Part shown: positions 62,936-64,000 of the stretch, piece by piece
Numbering within the stretch: the stretch's first letter is position 1
Layout of the letters: each line of letters starts with the position of its first letter
Assembly: GCF_001945365.1 (NCBI RefSeq)
Contig: NZ_MSTQ01000020.1
Span: 1 to 64,000 of the forward strand
DNA length: 64,000 nt
DNA from: Pseudomonas reinekei
Lineage (GTDB): Bacteria > Pseudomonadota > Gammaproteobacteria > Pseudomonadales > Pseudomonadaceae
Reading direction: 5' to 3'
The notes under the pieces: model-generated
Database searches by the model: none
Seen by the model: the letters and a program-made list of their open reading frames with translations, nothing else
Told to the model about the DNA's origin: nothing
Translations under genes and position numbers: made by a program

Positions 62936-63644
62936 CACTGGCGCTCAGGATGTAGCCCTTGCCCCAGACCGTGCGCACTTCGCGCTCGGTATAGCCGATG
63001 GCCTTGAGCTTGCGACGAATCTGACTGATGTGCATGTCCAGGCTGCGATCATGGGCGGCGTAACCGCGTTGCAGCACATGTTGATAGAGGAAGGCTTTGC
63101 TCAACACTTCATCGTCGTTGCGGTTCAGGGTTTCCAGCAGCCGGTATTCGCTGCGGGTCAGGCCAGCGGCTTGCTCGCCGTAGAAAACCTCGTAACGTTC
63201 ATCGTCGAAATGCAGGCTGCCTGCCGACGGGGAGATCGCTGCCGGCGTCGGTCTACGGTCGAGCGCGACGCGGCGCAGAATCGCTTCGATGCGCACCCGC
63301 AATTCGACCATGCTGAAGGGCTTGGGCAGATAATCATCGGCACCCAGCCGAAAACCGCTGATGCGATCAGCCTCGGCCCCCAGCGCCGACATCAGCAACA
63401 CCGGGGTCGAGTGGCTCTGGCGCAATTGCGTCAGCACCGACAAGCCGTCCAGCCCGGGCAACAAAATGTCCATCAGCACCACATCGAAGGCTTGCGCGCG
63501 GGCGGCGGCGAGGCCTTCCTGGCCGTTCTGGCACCAGGTGACCTGAAAGCCGCTAAGGCCCAGATGCTCATGAACATAGGCACCGAGTACGAGATCGTCT
63601 TCGATGGAAAGGATGCGTGGATGACCAGAGGCGATGGGAGTCAT
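62925..63644 (-). CDS. OmpR-family response regulator (PirR-like)
   Basis: The 239-residue regulator has a receiver with D59 in VVLMDILLPGLDG, the PKPF turn and a C-terminal winged helix (RSLDMHISQIRRKLKAIGYT; VRTVWGKGY). It overlaps the PirS-like kinase. A Fur-box-like palindrome lies 12 bases upstream of its ATG, consistent with iron control as for pirRS in P. aeruginosa. It is divergent from gacS. Confidence 0.88.
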   Translation of the reverse strand: MTPIASGHPRILSIEDDLVLGAYVHEHLGLSGFQVTWCQNGQEGLAAARAQAFDVVLMDILLPGLDGLSVLTQLRQSHSTPVLLMSALGAEADRISGFRLGADDYLPKPFSMVELRVRIEAILRRVALDRRPTPAAISPSAGSLHFDDERYEVFYGEQAAGLTRSEYRLLETLNRNDDEVLSKAFLYQHVLQRGYAAHDRSLDMHISQIRRKLKAIGYTEREVRTVWGKGYILSASDDM

Positions 63645-63655
63645 GAGTATCTGTA

Positions 63656-63679
63656 AATAATTCTCAGTTGATAATTATT
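63656..63679. promoter_or_regulatory. Fur-box-like palindrome upstream of pirR-like gene
   Basis: Arms AATAATTCTC (63656-63665) and GATAATTATT (63670-63679) pair at 9 of 10 positions around AGTT, resembling Pseudomonas Fur sites. It lies 12 bases before the regulator ATG and about 180 bases before gacS. Confidence 0.6.
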
Positions 63680-63859
63680 GAAGATTGCACCGCCCGAGGC
63701 AACCCGACGCTTGTGCAGCCAGCGAAAACACTTGAATTGGCCGACGAATGACGACATCAATTTTACGAAGATTGCCCGCCTGCAAATCGCTACACTGCTC
63801 AGGTGGTGCGTGCCGCGCGCCAGTGCAGGTCTATCGATAGCTGGATGCAGGAGAGATGC

Positions 63860-64000
63860 GTGCTCAAGAAACTGGGAATCAAAGGCCGCGTGCTGCTGCT
63901 GACGTTATTGCCCACCAGCCTGATGGCGTTGGTCCTGGGTGGTTATTTCACCTGGATGCAGCAATCCGACCTGCAAACCCAACTCATGCAGCGCGGCGAA
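63860..64000 (+). CDS. gacS: GacS sensor kinase, N-terminal fragment (runs off right edge)
   Basis: Forty-seven codons are seen. They start GTG CTC AAG AAA and give MLKKLGIKGRVLLLTLLPTS, followed by LMALVLGGYFTWMQQSD, the known GacS N terminus with its first membrane helix. AGGAG lies 6 bases before the GTG; the in-frame ATG at 63845 overlaps that ribosome site and is less likely. GacS starts the Gac/Rsm cascade that controls secondary metabolism and biofilm. The rest lies outside the window. Confidence 0.92.
   Translation, partial: MLKKLGIKGRVLLLTLLPTSLMALVLGGYFTWMQQSDLQTQLMQRGE

Noticed and set aside
63645..63859. GacA-box or Rsm sRNA near gacS
   Set aside because: No TGTAAG-N6-CTTACA was found here or in the other gaps I read, and no cluster of hairpin GGA motifs.
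1..64000. CRISPR, tRNA, rRNA, insertion sequences, prophage
   Set aside because: No regular direct repeat-spacer series, no rRNA or cloverleaf tRNA, and no transposase or phage structural genes were seen. The repeats present are REP elements and the adhesin repeats.

Overview
The window is about 64 kb of GC-rich (roughly 60%) chromosome from a Pseudomonas, most likely the P. fluorescens group. I infer this from protein-level familiarity (gbuA/gbuR, a pirRS-gacS-type neighbourhood, fabA-fabB next to a PA1611-type hybrid kinase, a LapA/MapA-type adhesin with a type I secretion system) and from many short palindromic REP elements between genes. No rRNA, tRNA, CRISPR, insertion sequence or prophage was seen. 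Nearly all of it is ordinary dense core genome.

Layout. (1) 1-8.3 kb: the 5' part of a giant repetitive surface adhesin on the minus strand, running off the left edge, with a divergent TolC / ABC / membrane-fusion operon that exports it. The adhesin has an N-terminal retention module with a TAAG proteolysis site, so it should be anchored in the outer membrane until cut by a LapG-type protease encoded elsewhere. (2) 8.4-16.3 kb: a DTW-domain tRNA modification gene, then gbuR and the divergent gbuA operon for guanidinobutyrate use with two transporters, an acyl-carrier-like small protein, a 42-codon ORF at a position resembling PA1414, and a LysR gene. (3) 16.3-24.2 kb: EamA and NCS1 transporters, CvfB-like RNA-binding protein, TorF-type outer membrane protein, a lipoprotein and several small conserved proteins. 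(4) 24.2-37.4 kb: DEAD-box helicase, mechanosensitive channel, EamA transporter, AzoR, LysR, alpha/beta hydrolase, periplasmic cyclophilin, ABC exporter, AqpZ, a FemAB-like acyltransferase and a porin. (5) 37.4-46.2 kb: minus-strand block with AI-2E-type permease, a tight operon of two hydrolases, GST and DUF4892 protein, thioesterase, acyl-CoA ligase, SixA, DUF4389 protein and GpsA. (6) 46.3-53.3 kb: a translationally coupled TonB receptor / periplasmic binding protein / hybrid histidine kinase operon, then fabA-fabB. (7) 53.7-64 kb: DUF2058 protein, mazG, relA, rlmD, cysM, a short AT-richer accessory pair of unknown genes, a pirRS-like two-component system with a Fur-box-like site, and the start of gacS.

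How the parts work together. Several blocks concern the planktonic/sessile decision: the adhesin and its secretion system, the PA1611-type hybrid kinase (whose P. aeruginosa relative acts on the RetS/GacS network), gacS itself and relA/mazG in the stringent response. The most unusual items are the receptor-binding protein-kinase operon with no ABC permease, the second-type LapG-cleavable adhesin with nearly identical 750-bp repeats, the PA1414-like locus, an ACP-like protein lacking the phosphopantetheine serine, and the accessory pair sitting where P. aeruginosa has pirA.
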